A stretch of DNA of 64,000 nt, taken from assembly GCA_006738865.1 (NCBI GenBank), contig AP019701.1:2662001-2726000 (forward strand), read 5' to 3'. The stretch is from Allostella sp. ATCC 35155 (GTDB taxonomy: Bacteria; Pseudomonadota; Alphaproteobacteria; ATCC43930; Allostellaceae). Shown here one piece after another: positions 24,303 to 33,686 of the stretch. Position numbers and translations under genes: made by a program. The number at the start of each line of letters is the position of its first letter. Positions within the stretch are counted from its first letter, which is position 1. The notes under the pieces were generated by a model. It had not been told where the DNA came from. It made no database searches and saw nothing but the letters and a program-made list of their open reading frames with translations.

Positions 24303-25322
24303 ATGGAATTCCGACGGCTGGGTGAAAGCGGGCTCACGGTGTCGCGGCTCTGTCTCGGCACGATGATGTTCTCGCAGCCGACGGGCGCTGCGGAAGCGGC
24401 GCGGATCGTCGCCATGGCGCGCGATTCCGGGGTCAATTTCGTCGACACCGCCGACTTCTACGGCGCCGGCGGCTCCGAACGGATGCTCGGCCCGCTGATC
24501 GCCGGCGACCGCGACCGCTGGGTCGTCGCGACCAAGGTCGGACTGGCGATGGCGCCGGGCCCGCACCGGTCGGGCCTGTCGCGCAAATGGATGCTGCGGG
24601 CGATCGACGACAGCCTCGCCCGGCTCGGGCTCGACCATGTCGACATCTGGTATCTCCATGCAGACGACCGTTTGACGCCGCTGGCGGAGAGCCTGTCGGC
24701 GGCGGGCGACGCCCTCCGCGCCGGCAAGGTCCGCTATCTCGGACTGTCCAACTTTGCCGGCTGGCGGCTGGTCGAGGCGGTGCGCACGGCCGAATGCCTC
24801 GGCCTCCCGCGGCCGATCGCCAGCCAGCCGCTCTACAATCTCGCCACCCGCGGCAGCGAGGTCGAGCAGCTGCCGGCTGCCGCCGCGCTCGGGCTCGGCA
24901 ACGTCTGCTACAGCCCCCTCGCCCGCGGTGTCCTGACCGGCAAGTACCGCGCCGGAGCGCAACCCCCCGCCGAAAGCCGGGCCGGCCGCGGCAACAAGCG
25001 CCTGCTGGAGACCGAGTTCCGACCGGAGTCCTTCGCCCTGGCCGACGCGCTGGCCGCCCGCGCCCGCCAGCGCGGCACCTGCCCCGTCGGATTCGCCGTC
25101 GGGTGGGTGCTGGCAAACCGGCTGGTCACCGCGGTGCTGGCCGGGCCGCGCACGGCCGAGCAGTGGCGCTCCTACCTGGACGCCGCCGAGTTCCGGCCGG
25201 ATGCCGAGGACGAAGCGTTCGTCGACGGACTCGTCCCGCCGGGTCACGCCTCGACGCCGGGCTATGTCGACCCGTCCTTCCCGGTGACCGGTCGGCCGCT
25301 GCGCACGGCTGATCGGCGCTGA
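24303..25322 (+). CDS. Aldo-keto reductase
   Basis: AKR-superfamily oxidoreductase with a TIM-barrel fold, 339 residues. The catalytic tetrad is visible: D and Y in FVDTADFYGAGGSERMLG, K in VVATKVGL and H in DIWYLHADD. The family-typical GKVRYLGLSNFAGWRL and the late AGPRTAEQWRSYLDA (NADP-binding end) are present. Members reduce aldehydes and ketones, and some act on sugars. There are 68 bases between its start and the SDR start, so the two may share regulation. Confidence 0.85.
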   Translation: MEFRRLGESGLTVSRLCLGTMMFSQPTGAAEAARIVAMARDSGVNFVDTADFYGAGGSERMLGPLIAGDRDRWVVATKVGLAMAPGPHRSGLSRKWMLRAIDDSLARLGLDHVDIWYLHADDRLTPLAESLSAAGDALRAGKVRYLGLSNFAGWRLVEAVRTAECLGLPRPIASQPLYNLATRGSEVEQLPAAAALGLGNVCYSPLARGVLTGKYRAGAQPPAESRAGRGNKRLLETEFRPESFALADALAARARQRGTCPVGFAVGWVLANRLVTAVLAGPRTAEQWRSYLDAAEFRPDAEDEAFVDGLVPPGHASTPGYVDPSFPVTGRPLRTADRR

Positions 25323-25370
25323 TCTCCGCTGGACTCGCCGCCCCGATCCCGGCGTAGAATGCGGCTATCA

Positions 25371-25386
25371 GGTAAAATATAAAATC
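25371..25386 (+). promoter_or_regulatory. AT-rich promoter-like tract before leuC
   Basis: A run of A and T (GGTAAAATATAAAATC) in a GC-rich setting lies 14 bases before the leuC ATG and contains TATAAA. GGAGG at 25388-25392 is the ribosome-binding site. I find no matching -35 box and no leader peptide or attenuator, so only an initiation region is suggested. Confidence 0.35.
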
Positions 25387-25399
25387 TGGAGGATGAGCG

Positions 25400-26815
25400 A
25401 TGGCCGACGCCCTGCCGGCTCACCCGCGCACGATCATCGACAAGATCTGGGACTCCCACGTCATCACCGAACAGAACGGCGAGACCCTGCTGTATGTCGA
25501 CCGCCACCTGCTCCATGACGGCTCCTTTCACGCCTTCGACGGGCTGAAGGCCGAGGGCCGCCGGGTGCTGCGGCCGGCCCAGGCGCTGGCGACACCCGAC
25601 CACTATGTTCCGACGACCGGCCGCCGCCACGGAATTCCGGTCGCCGACTATCGCAACCTCGTCGAGGGGCTGGTCGCCAACACCGCGGCATCGGGGATCA
25701 CGCATTTCGGCATGGACGACCCGCGCCAGGGGATCGTCCATATCGTCGGCCCCGAACAGGGCTTCACCCAGCCGGGCATCGTGCTCGTCTGCGGCGACAG
25801 CCACACCTCGACGCACGGGGCGCTCGGCGCCCTGGCCTTCGGCATCGGCGCGTCGGAGGTGAAGCATGTCCTGGCCACCCAGTCGATCTGGCAGCGACGC
25901 CCGAAGACCATGCGCATCGCGGTCGAGGGTCGCCTGCCGGAGGGGCTCGGCGGCAAGGACGTGATCCTGGCGATCATCGGCCAGATCTCGGCCGCCGGCG
26001 CTTCCGGGCATGCCGTGGAATATTGCGGCCCCGCCATTCGCGCCCTTTCGATGGAAGGCCGGCTCACGGTCTGCAACATGTCGATCGAGGCCGGCGCGCG
26101 CGCCGGGCTGATCGCGCCCGACGACACCACCTTCGCCTATCTGGCGGGCCGGCCCTACGCCCCTGTGGGCAAGGCCTGGGATGCAGCCCTGGCCCACTGG
26201 CGGTCCCTGCCGACGGACGCGGGCGCGACCTACGACCGGTCGGTCACGATCGACGTCAGCGGGCTCGCCCCCATGGTCACCTGGGGCACCAGCCCCGAGG
26301 ACGCCGCCCCGATCGACGGCCGCGTCCCCGACCCCTCGGCCATCGCCGATGCCGCCCGCCGCGAAAGCAAGATCCGGGCGCTGGAATATATGGGCCTGAA
26401 GCCGGGCACGCCGCTCTCGGAGATCGAGGTCGATCGCGTGTTCATCGGCTCCTGCACCAACGGGCGCATCGAGGATCTGCGGGTGGCCGCGGCGATCGCC
26501 CGCGGCCGCAAGGCGAGGGTTCCGACCCTCGTCGTCCCCGGCTCCGGCCTCGTGCGTCAGCAGGCCGAGGCCGAAGGGCTCGACCGCATCTTCGCCGATG
26601 CCGGCTTCGAATGGCGCGAGCCCGGCTGTTCGATGTGCCTCGGCACCAACGGCGACACGATCGCCGCCGGCATGCGGGCGGCCTCGACCTCGAACCGCAA
26701 CTTCGAGGGCCGCCAGGGCAAGGGCGGCCGCACCCATCTGATGAGCCCGGCGATGGCGGCCGCTGCCGCCGTCACCGGCCGCTTCACCGACTTCCGCCGC
26801 CTCGGCCCGAGTTGA
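25400..26815 (+). CDS. leuC: 3-isopropylmalate dehydratase large subunit
   Basis: Aconitase-family large subunit (471 aa) that isomerises 2- to 3-isopropylmalate in leucine synthesis with a 4Fe-4S cluster. Cluster cysteines are seen in [11 protein letters not shown] and [11 protein letters not shown], and the substrate-binding [13 protein letters not shown] and the late [13 protein letters not shown] are conserved. The gene has a clear ribosome-binding site and is followed by leuD after 25 bases. An equivalent isomerase of another 2-alkylmalate cannot be excluded from sequence alone. Confidence 0.92.
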   Translation: MADALPAHPRTIIDKIWDSHVITEQNGETLLYVDRHLLHDGSFHAFDGLKAEGRRVLRPAQALATPDHYVPTTGRRHGIPVADYRNLVEGLVANTAASGITHFGMDDPRQGIVHIVGPEQGFTQPGIVLVCGDSHTSTHGALGALAFGIGASEVKHVLATQSIWQRRPKTMRIAVEGRLPEGLGGKDVILAIIGQISAAGASGHAVEYCGPAIRALSMEGRLTVCNMSIEAGARAGLIAPDDTTFAYLAGRPYAPVGKAWDAALAHWRSLPTDAGATYDRSVTIDVSGLAPMVTWGTSPEDAAPIDGRVPDPSAIADAARRESKIRALEYMGLKPGTPLSEIEVDRVFIGSCTNGRIEDLRVAAAIARGRKARVPTLVVPGSGLVRQQAEAEGLDRIFADAGFEWREPGCSMCLGTNGDTIAAGMRAASTSNRNFEGRQGKGGRTHLMSPAMAAAAAVTGRFTDFRRLGPS

Positions 26816-26840
26816 CGAGGGGCGAACTGACGAGGGCGCC

Positions 26841-27446
26841 ATGGACAAGTTCGAGACCCTGACGGCGGTGGCCGTGCCGCTCAAGGTCGCCAACTGCGAC
26901 ACCGACCGCATCATCCCCGCCCGCTTCCTCAAGACCCGGCGCAGCGAGGGCTTCGGCCGGCACCTCTTCTGCGACGTCCGCTACGACGCGAGCGGCGCGC
27001 CGCGGCACGATTTCCCGCTCAACCGGCCGGCTTATGCCGACGCGAAGATCCTCGTGGCCGACGCCAACTTCGGCTGCGGGTCCTCGCGCGAGGCGGCCGT
27101 CTACGCGCTCCACGACGCCGGCTTCCGGGCGGTCATCGCGCCCAGTTTCGGCGACATCTTCTTCAACAACTGCTTCAAGAACGGGATGCTGCCGATCGTC
27201 CTGCCGGCCGAGGAGGTGGCGGCGATCCGCGCGGCGCTGACCGAGAATCCGGGAACGCCGCTGACCATCGACCTCGAGAACCAGACCGTCACGCGCGGCA
27301 ACCAGGTCTGGAGTTTCGCGGTCGACCCGCAGCGCAAGCAGTGCCTCCTCGAGGGCCTCGACGACATCAACCTCACGCTCCAGCATCGGAGCGCGATCGA
27401 CCGATTCGAAGCGCAGTACCGGGCCGAACGGGCCTGGGTGGAGTAA
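26841..27446 (+). CDS. leuD: 3-isopropylmalate dehydratase small subunit
   Basis: Swivelling small subunit of the isomerase, 201 residues, normal length. Markers are NCDTDRIIPARFL near the N-terminus, the GFGRHLFCDVRYD segment and ILVADANFGCGSSREAAVYAL at mid-protein, which positions the substrate over the cluster held by LeuC. It sits between leuC and leuB, with five bases before leuB. Confidence 0.92.
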   Translation: MDKFETLTAVAVPLKVANCDTDRIIPARFLKTRRSEGFGRHLFCDVRYDASGAPRHDFPLNRPAYADAKILVADANFGCGSSREAAVYALHDAGFRAVIAPSFGDIFFNNCFKNGMLPIVLPAEEVAAIRAALTENPGTPLTIDLENQTVTRGNQVWSFAVDPQRKQCLLEGLDDINLTLQHRSAIDRFEAQYRAERAWVE

Positions 27447-27451
27447 CCGGC

Positions 27452-28552
27452 ATGGCACGCAACGTCCTCTTCATTCCCGGCGACGGGATCGGCCCCGAGG
27501 TCATGGGCGAGGCCCGCAAGGTGATCGAGTGGCTCAATGCCAAGCGGCGCACCGACATCGCGCTGACCGATGCCGCGATGGGGCTCGGCGAGTGGAAGCG
27601 CACCGGATCGCCGATGAGCGACGAGACCATCGCGGCCGCCAAGGCGGCCGATGCGGTGCTGTTCGGCGCGGTCGGCGGCGACGAGGAGATCCCGCGCAAG
27701 CTCCGGCGCGAGCGCGGGCTGCTGGCACTGCGGCGGGCGATGGGGCTCTATGCCAATCTCCGCCCGGTCCGCGCCTATGAGGGCCTGCTCGACGCGAGCA
27801 GCCTGAAGGAACGGGTGGTGCGCGGCGTCGACATGGTGGTGCTGCGCGAACTGTCGAGCGGCGTCTATTTCGGCGAGCCGCGCGGCATCGAGACGCTGCC
27901 GAACGGCAAGCGGCGCGCCGTCGACACCCAGTCCTACACCGAGGAGGAGATCGAGCGGGTGGCGCGCGACGCCTTCCTCCTCGCCCGCTCGCGCCGCGGG
28001 CTGCTGGCGTCGGTCGAGAAGAGCAACGTGATGGAGACCGGGCGGCTGTGGCGCGACGTCGTCACCGCCATGCATGCCGAGTATCCCGACGTCACCCTGC
28101 GCCACGTCCTGTCGGACAACTTCGCCATGCAGCTGATCCGCGAGCCGCGGCAGTTCGACGTGGTCGTGACCGACAACCTCTTCGGCGACCTCCTGTCCGA
28201 CGCCTCGGCGATGATCGCGGGCTCGCTCGGCATGCTGCCGTCGGCCAGCCTCGGCACCGCCGATGCGAGCGGACGCCGGCCGGCGCTCTACGAGCCGGTG
28301 CACGGCTCGGCGCCCGACATCGCCGGCAAGGGCATCGCCAACCCGATCGCCGCCATCCTCAGCGTCGCGATGATGCTGCGCCACTCGTTCGGCCTCACCG
28401 CCGACGCCGAGCTGATCGAGAAGGCGGTCGAGGCCGCGCTCGCCGAGGGCGCACGCACCGCCGACCTCTACATGCAGGGCGGCATCCAGCCGCTGACCAC
28501 GCTCGGCATGGGCAAGGCCATCCTGGCCAAGCTCGACACGCTGGCGGCGTGA
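27452..28552 (+). CDS. leuB: 3-isopropylmalate dehydrogenase (LeuB-type)
   Basis: NAD-dependent beta-decarboxylating dehydrogenase of 366 residues. Markers: FIPGDGIGPEVM, the substrate arginines in RRAMGLYANLRPVRAY, the tyrosine in RELSSGVYFGEPRGIE, VEKSNVMETGRLW, the metal aspartates in TDNLFGDLLSDASAMI, and the NAD-binding EPVHGSAPDIAGKGIANPIAAI. The stretch LGEWKRTGSPMSDETIAAAKAADAVLFGAVGGDEE differs from common alphaproteobacterial LeuB, so a secondary paralog acting on a related malate is possible. The start at 27452 is chosen over a longer frame that would overlap leuD. Confidence 0.88.
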   Translation: MARNVLFIPGDGIGPEVMGEARKVIEWLNAKRRTDIALTDAAMGLGEWKRTGSPMSDETIAAAKAADAVLFGAVGGDEEIPRKLRRERGLLALRRAMGLYANLRPVRAYEGLLDASSLKERVVRGVDMVVLRELSSGVYFGEPRGIETLPNGKRRAVDTQSYTEEEIERVARDAFLLARSRRGLLASVEKSNVMETGRLWRDVVTAMHAEYPDVTLRHVLSDNFAMQLIREPRQFDVVVTDNLFGDLLSDASAMIAGSLGMLPSASLGTADASGRRPALYEPVHGSAPDIAGKGIANPIAAILSVAMMLRHSFGLTADAELIEKAVEAALAEGARTADLYMQGGIQPLTTLGMGKAILAKLDTLAA

Positions 28553-28559
28553 AACAGTG

Positions 28560-28583
28560 GCCCGGCCGGCCTACCGGCCGGGC
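28560..28583. terminator. Hairpin after leuB overlapping the antitoxin stop
   Basis: Perfect 10-base arms (28560-28569 and 28574-28583, GCCCGGCCGG and its complement) with a four-base loop follow the leuB stop by seven bases. The right arm and loop cover the stop codon of the convergent antitoxin gene (28571). Confidence 0.6.
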
Positions 28584-28825
28584 AATTCGTCGCCGTCCCT
28601 CGGCGGCTCGTCCGATCCGGCGCGCTCCAGAATCTGGAGCGCGCCATGCAGGTCGCCGCGTGCGGCACGCTCCGCGAAATACCGCTCCGTCCGCAGAGCC
28701 GACAGCTTCTCGGCCACGGCCACGTTGATGAACTGGTTGAGCGCCACGCCCTCGGCTTCGGCGACCTTGCGCGCCTCGTCCAGGAGCGACGGCTGCAGTC
28801 GAAGCGCAAAGTTGCTCTTTCTCAT
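28571..28825 (-). CDS. Ribbon-helix-helix (HicB/CopG-like) antitoxin
   Basis: Small protein of 84 residues. The start MRKSNFALRLQPSLLDEARKVAEAEGVALNQFI is a typical ribbon-helix-helix DNA-binding domain of antitoxins paired with PIN-type toxins, and the C-terminal tail (RTERYFAERAARGDLHGALQILERAG) is the usual toxin-binding part. The ATG at 28823-28825 overlaps the stop of the PIN remnant (ATGA), so the pair was once co-translated. As the toxin is truncated, this appears to be an orphan antitoxin that could still bind DNA or cross-neutralise a related toxin. Confidence 0.75.
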   Translation of the reverse strand: MRKSNFALRLQPSLLDEARKVAEAEGVALNQFINVAVAEKLSALRTERYFAERAARGDLHGALQILERAGSDEPPRDGDELPGR

Positions 28826-29133
28826 CGTCGATCCTCCCATTCGGCCAGTGCGTCACGGGGCAAGCAAATACCGATACCGAACCGATCGGCCGGGCCGCGG
28901 AAATCGCGCAGGTTAAAGGTGACCACCACGGACGCACCGGCATTGATCGCTGTTTCCAGCACCATGTCGTCATTCGGGTCGCGCAGCTGCGGGCGCCAGA
29001 GAAACGCGAGATTGACGGGCACCGCCACGGCCGCCACCGCATCCAGCAATTTGAGTACCTCCGCCGCTGTAACTCCGGCAGCGCGAATGTGATCGGGCCT
29101 CGTCAGCACGGCTTCGTATTCGAGCAGCTGCTT
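28822..29133 (-). pseudogene. PIN-domain toxin, 5'-truncated remnant
   Basis: The frame reads KQLLEYEAVLTRPDH and continues to DPNDDMVLETAINAGASVVVTFNLRDF, matching the second part of PIN-family toxins (PF13470-like). It is preceded in frame by a TAG at 29134-29136, and the bases beyond belong to the end of the HtrA gene. Full members have about 135-140 residues and begin with the catalytic DTNV strand; here roughly the first 35-40 residues with the first metal aspartate are missing. The acidic pair DPNDD and the late aspartate remain. It should be inactive as a nuclease. A GTG at 29107-29109 would give a 95-residue fragment if translated. Confidence 0.7.
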
Positions 29134-29162
29134 CTAAGCGGGTCAGCTACGAAGCCTCGCTC

Positions 29163-30248
29163 TCAGCGCCCGGCCACGTCCACCACGGTGACGCGCACGG
29201 TCATGCGTTGGCCGCTGCGCAGGATCGTCAGCTCGATGGTGCCGTTGAGGCCGGCCCGCTCGACGGCGGCCGCAAGGTCGCCCAGGGTGCGGGTCGGGCC
29301 GCCGTCGACGCCGATGATGACGTCGCCGATGGCGCCCGTTCGCGGATCGGCGCCGCGCAGGCCGGCATTGGCGGCGGGGCTGCCCTGGAGCACCCGCTCG
29401 ATCGCGATGCCGGGCAGGTCCGGGACGGCGTCCTCCGGCAACGCGACGATGCCGATGCCGGGACGCGGTACCCGGCCGTCACGGATCAAGGCGGGAACGA
29501 CGCGGTTGACCGTGTCGACCGGGACGGCGAAGCCGATGCCGGCGGAGCCGCCGCTGTCCGAGATGATCGCGGTGTTGACCCCGACCAGCCGGCCGGCGGA
29601 ATCGAGCAGCGGCCCGCCCGAATTGCCGGGGTTGATCGCGGCATCGGTCTGGATCACGCCGGCGATCTCGCGATGTGAGGCGGTCGGCAGCCGCCGGTCG
29701 AGGGCCGAGACGACGCCCGTGGTCAGCGTCCGCGCCAGGCCGAACGGATTGCCGATGGCGAAGGTCGCCTGTCCGACCTTGAGATCGGCCGACGTGCCGA
29801 TCGGGATGGGCCGCAGGGCCGCGCGCACCCCCAGCAGCCGCACCACCGCCAGGTCGTGGTCCGGCGCCGCACCGACCACGCGGGCGTCGACCGTGGTTTC
29901 GTCAAAGAGCCGGACGCGCACCCGCTGGGCCTGGTCGACGACGTGGAAGTTGGTCACCACATGGCCCGACTGGTCCCAGATGAAACCCGTTCCGGTGCCG
30001 CTCTGGCGGGCGCGGCCGCGGGGCGTGGAGACGTAGGCGCCCTCGGTGAAGATGTAGACCACCGACGGCGCCGCATTCTCGAACAGCGCGATCGTGTGCT
30101 GTTCGGAGGCCGCGAGGTCGCCCCGCGCGGTCACCGCCCGGGGCTCGTCCCCGACCAGCCAGAGGTCGCGGATGAACTGGTCGCCGATATAGACCGTGGC
30201 CAGGATCAGCACCCAGATGATGGCGTACCGCAAGAAACTGCCCTGCAT
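29163..30248 (-). CDS. Membrane-anchored HtrA/DegS-like serine protease
   Basis: Trypsin-like periplasmic protease of 361 residues with one N-terminal membrane anchor (about residues 7-25) and no cleavable signal, as in DegS. The catalytic triad is visible as H in VVTNFHVVD, D in APDHDLAVVRL and S in INPGNSGGPLLD. A single PDZ domain occupies about the last 100 residues (VLQGSPAANAGLRGADP, GDVIIGVDG). Such proteases handle envelope stress, sometimes by cutting an anti-sigma factor; none is nearby. The ATG at 30246-30248 is chosen because the anchor starts directly after it. Confidence 0.88.
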   Translation of the reverse strand: MQGSFLRYAIIWVLILATVYIGDQFIRDLWLVGDEPRAVTARGDLAASEQHTIALFENAAPSVVYIFTEGAYVSTPRGRARQSGTGTGFIWDQSGHVVTNFHVVDQAQRVRVRLFDETTVDARVVGAAPDHDLAVVRLLGVRAALRPIPIGTSADLKVGQATFAIGNPFGLARTLTTGVVSALDRRLPTASHREIAGVIQTDAAINPGNSGGPLLDSAGRLVGVNTAIISDSGGSAGIGFAVPVDTVNRVVPALIRDGRVPRPGIGIVALPEDAVPDLPGIAIERVLQGSPAANAGLRGADPRTGAIGDVIIGVDGGPTRTLGDLAAAVERAGLNGTIELTILRSGQRMTVRVTVVDVAGR

Positions 30249-30414
30249 CCCGGCTCCCCGTATTCGCCCGCCCGCCCTGCGCAACTCGTCCGGCCAAGTC
30301 CTTTAGCACGCGACGACACGGGCCGGTCCAGGCTTGATCCCGGCGCCGGTGCGCCCCATGCTCGACCCGTCACCTCGGTCCGGATTCCCGCCGGCCGCCC
30401 GCCCGGAGAGGCGC

Positions 30415-32019
30415 ATGTCCCCCCAGGAATTCGACTTCATCGTCGTCGGTGCCGGATCGTCCGGCTGCGTGCTCGCCAACCGCCTGTCGGCCGACGGCCG
30501 CAACCGCGTCCTGCTGCTGGAGGCGGGGCCGCGCGACCGCAATCCCTGGATCCACATCCCGGTCGGATACGTGAAGAACCTGCGCAATCCGCGCGTCAAC
30601 TGGTGCTACGAGACCGAGCCCGACCCCGGCATCGACGGCCGCAAGTCCTTCTGGCCGCGCGGGCGGGTCCTTGGGGGATCGAGCTCGATCAACGGGCTCA
30701 TCTACATCCGCGGCCAGAAGGAGGACTACGACCACTGGCGCCAGCTCGGCAACCGCGGCTGGAGCTTCGAGGACGTGCTGCCCTTCTTCAAGCGGGCGGA
30801 GCGCCAGGAGCGCGGCGCCTCGGACCTGCACGGCGCCGACGGGCCGCTCAGCGTCGAGGATCTGCGGCAGAAGCACGAACTCTGCGAGGCCTTCATCGCC
30901 GCCTGCGAGGCGATCGGCATTCCGCGCAACGACGACTTCAACGGCGCGGAGCAGGAGGGCGCCGGCTACTACCAGCTCACGAACCGGAAGGGGCGGCGCT
31001 GCTCGGCCGCGGTCGCGTATCTCCGGCCGGCCGAAAAGCGCCCGAACCTGCGCATCGAGACCGAGGCGCTGGCGACCCGCATCCTCTTCGACGGCCGGGC
31101 GGCAAGCGGGGTCGAGTACCGGCAGCGCGGGCAACTGGTTCAGGCGAAGGCGCGGCGCGAGGTCATCCTCTCCGGCGGTGCGATCAACTCGCCGCAGCTC
31201 CTGCAGCTCTCCGGCGTCGGGCCGGCCGACCATCTGCGCCAGCACGGCATCGCCGTCCTCCACGATCTCGCGGGCGTCGGCGCCAACCTGCAGGACCATT
31301 TCCAGGCCCGCATCGCCTATCGCTGCACCCGCCCGATCACCGTCAACGACGATGTGCGCAGCCTCTGGCGGACCATGCTCATGGGCCTCGAATATGCCAC
31401 CCGGCGCACCGGCGCCATGACGATCGGCGCCGGCCAGGCGGGCCTCTTCGCGAAGACGCGGCCCGAGCTCGCGACGCCCGACGTCCAGTACCACTTCATC
31501 CTCTTCAGCTCGGACGGCGCCGGCCTGACGCCCCACCCCTTCCCCGGCTTCACCAACTCCGTCTGCCAGCTCCGGCCGGAGAGCCGCGGCACCGTGATGG
31601 TCCGCAGCGCCGACCCTTCGACGCACCCGGCCATCCGCCCGAACTATCTCGCGACCGAGACCGACCGGCGCACGATCATCGACGGCCTGAAGCTCGCCCG
31701 CCGGATCGGCGAGCAGGCGCCGCTCGCAGCCTATGTCGCGGCCGAGCATATCCCCGGGCCGGCCGCGGCCAGCGACGAGGACCTGCTCGCCTTCGCCCGC
31801 CAGACGGGATCGACCATCTATCACCCGACCAGCACCTGCATGATGGGCGACGGCCCGACGGCGGTCGTGGACGACCAGTTGCGCGTCCGCGGCCTCGGCC
31901 GGCTGCGCGTCGTCGACTGCTCGGTCATGCCGACCGTGGTCTCGGGCAACACCAACGCGCCCGCCATCATGATCGGCGAGAAGGCGAGCGACATGATCCT
32001 GGCATCCCCAGCCGCATAA
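30415..32019 (+). CDS. GMC-family FAD-dependent oxidoreductase (choline dehydrogenase-like)
   Basis: Flavoprotein alcohol dehydrogenase or oxidase of 534 residues. The N-terminal FAD site [19 protein letters not shown], the first GMC signature [26 protein letters not shown], the second signature ([19 protein letters not shown]) and the active-site HPTSTCMMG plus [18 protein letters not shown] are intact. It lies 35 bases before a ThDP enzyme gene on the same strand, so an alcohol oxidised here may become the keto substrate of that enzyme; that is inference. The start at 30415 has GGAGAG upstream. Confidence 0.88.
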   Translation: MSPQEFDFIVVGAGSSGCVLANRLSADGRNRVLLLEAGPRDRNPWIHIPVGYVKNLRNPRVNWCYETEPDPGIDGRKSFWPRGRVLGGSSSINGLIYIRGQKEDYDHWRQLGNRGWSFEDVLPFFKRAERQERGASDLHGADGPLSVEDLRQKHELCEAFIAACEAIGIPRNDDFNGAEQEGAGYYQLTNRKGRRCSAAVAYLRPAEKRPNLRIETEALATRILFDGRAASGVEYRQRGQLVQAKARREVILSGGAINSPQLLQLSGVGPADHLRQHGIAVLHDLAGVGANLQDHFQARIAYRCTRPITVNDDVRSLWRTMLMGLEYATRRTGAMTIGAGQAGLFAKTRPELATPDVQYHFILFSSDGAGLTPHPFPGFTNSVCQLRPESRGTVMVRSADPSTHPAIRPNYLATETDRRTIIDGLKLARRIGEQAPLAAYVAAEHIPGPAAASDEDLLAFARQTGSTIYHPTSTCMMGDGPTAVVDDQLRVRGLGRLRVVDCSVMPTVVSGNTNAPAIMIGEKASDMILASPAA

Positions 32020-32054
32020 CGTCCGATCCACAAACTTCGAAGGGAGCAAACGCC

Positions 32055-33686
32055 ATGAAGGCAGGACTGGCCATCGCGGAAATCCTCAAGCGCGAGGGCG
32101 TCGAAATCATCTTCGGCTATCCGGTGAACCATCTGCTGGAGTACGCCGCGCACGTCGACATCCGCCCGGTGATCGTGCGCCAGGAGCGCATCGGCCTGCA
32201 CATGGCGGACGCCTATTCCCGCCTGTCGCGCGGCAAGAAGATCGGCGTCTTCGCCATGCAGCACGGGCCGGGTGCCGAGAACGCCTATGGCGGCGTCGCC
32301 CAGTGCTACGGGGAGTCGATCCCGGTGCTGGTGATGCCGATGGGCTATCCGCGGCGCATCGCCCATGTCCCGCCGAACTTCAATTCGGTCACCGCGATGC
32401 AGCACATCACCAAGAGCGCCGAGCCGGTGACGACGGCGGCCGAGATCCCGAACGTCATGCGCCGCGCCTTCACCCAGCTGCGCAACGGCCGCTTCGGGCC
32501 CTGCCTCGTCGAGGTGCCGACCGACGTCTTCAACGAGGAAGTGCCGGAGCCGATCGCCTACGAGCCGGTGATGACGACCCGCTTCGGACCCGACCCGATG
32601 GCGGTGCGCAAGGTCGCCCAGGTGCTGGCCGGTGCGAAGAACCTCGTCATCCATGCCGGCCAGGGCGTCCATTGGGCCGACGCCTATGCCCAGCTGAAGG
32701 AACTGGCGGAGCTGCTGGCCGCGCCGGTGATGACCACGCTGCAGGGCAAGAGCGCCTTTCCCGAGGATCATCCGCTGGCGCTCGGCTCCGGCGGTCGCGC
32801 CTATCCGGCCACCGTCGACAAGTTCCTGAAGAACGCCGACGTCATCTTCGGCATCGGTTGCAGCTTCACCGAGACGAACTTCGGAACCGCGATTCCGAAG
32901 GGCAAGACGATCGTCCATGCGACGCTCGACCCGCTCGACGTCAACAAGGACGTGATCGCCGCCCACGCGCTCATCGGCGATGCCGCGCTGACGCTGGATG
33001 CGCTGCTGGCCGAACTGAAGCGCACGATCACCACGCCGCGGGACGCGAGCGCGGTCGCGGCCGAGATCGCCACAGTCCAGGAGGAGTGGCTGGCGAAGTG
33101 GATGCCGAAGCTGACTTCGGACGACGCGCCGCTGTCGCCCTATCGCGTGCTCTGGGATCTCGCCAACACGGTCGACCGGGCCAACACCATCATCACCCAC
33201 GATGCCGGCAGCCCGCGCGACCAGCTCTCGCCCTTCTGGAAGGCGACGACGCCGCTGTCCTATATCGGCTGGGGCAAGACGACCCAGCTCGGCTACGGGC
33301 TCGGCCTCGCCATGGGCGCCAAGCTCGCCTGTCCCGACAAGCTCTGCATCAATGTCTGGGGCGACGCCGCCATCGGCTTCACCGGCATGGACTTCGAGAC
33401 CGCGGTGCGCGAGCGCATCCCGATCATGTCGATCCTGCTCAACAACTTCTCCATGGCGATCGAGCTGCACATCATGCAGGTCTCGACCGAGAAGTACCGG
33501 GCGACCGACATCTCGGGCGACTACGCCGCGATGGCGCGCGCCTTCGGCGGCTATGGCGAGCGGGTGACGAAGCCCGAGGACATCATCCCCGCCATCAAGC
33601 GCGGCATCGAGCAGACGCAGAAGGGCGTGCCCGTGCTGCTCGAGTTCATCACCTCGAAGGAGACCGAGATCTCCAGCTTCAAGTAG
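32055..33686 (+). CDS. Thiamine-diphosphate-dependent enzyme (acetolactate synthase-like fold), substrate unknown
   Basis: ThDP enzyme of 543 residues with the three-domain layout of acetolactate synthase and related decarboxylases: Pyr domain (FGYPVNHLLEYAA...VRQERIGLHMADAYSR, with the cofactor-activating glutamate in RQER), central domain, and PP domain with the GDG-type metal motif written GDAAIGFTGMDFETAV and ending near SILLNN. The sequence is unlike typical IlvB or oxalyl-CoA decarboxylase. A good ribosome-binding site precedes it (AGGGAG). It is paired with the GMC gene. It overlaps soxG tail to tail by eight bases, so no terminator fits between them. Confidence 0.8.
   Translation: MKAGLAIAEILKREGVEIIFGYPVNHLLEYAAHVDIRPVIVRQERIGLHMADAYSRLSRGKKIGVFAMQHGPGAENAYGGVAQCYGESIPVLVMPMGYPRRIAHVPPNFNSVTAMQHITKSAEPVTTAAEIPNVMRRAFTQLRNGRFGPCLVEVPTDVFNEEVPEPIAYEPVMTTRFGPDPMAVRKVAQVLAGAKNLVIHAGQGVHWADAYAQLKELAELLAAPVMTTLQGKSAFPEDHPLALGSGGRAYPATVDKFLKNADVIFGIGCSFTETNFGTAIPKGKTIVHATLDPLDVNKDVIAAHALIGDAALTLDALLAELKRTITTPRDASAVAAEIATVQEEWLAKWMPKLTSDDAPLSPYRVLWDLANTVDRANTIITHDAGSPRDQLSPFWKATTPLSYIGWGKTTQLGYGLGLAMGAKLACPDKLCINVWGDAAIGFTGMDFETAVRERIPIMSILLNNFSMAIELHIMQVSTEKYRATDISGDYAAMARAFGGYGERVTKPEDIIPAIKRGIEQTQKGVPVLLEFITSKETEISSFK

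Noticed and set aside
29856-32054. Plus-strand open frame running from 29856 into the ThDP gene
   Set aside because: Its first 700 residues overlie the htrA and GMC genes in other frames; the real ThDP gene starts at 32055.
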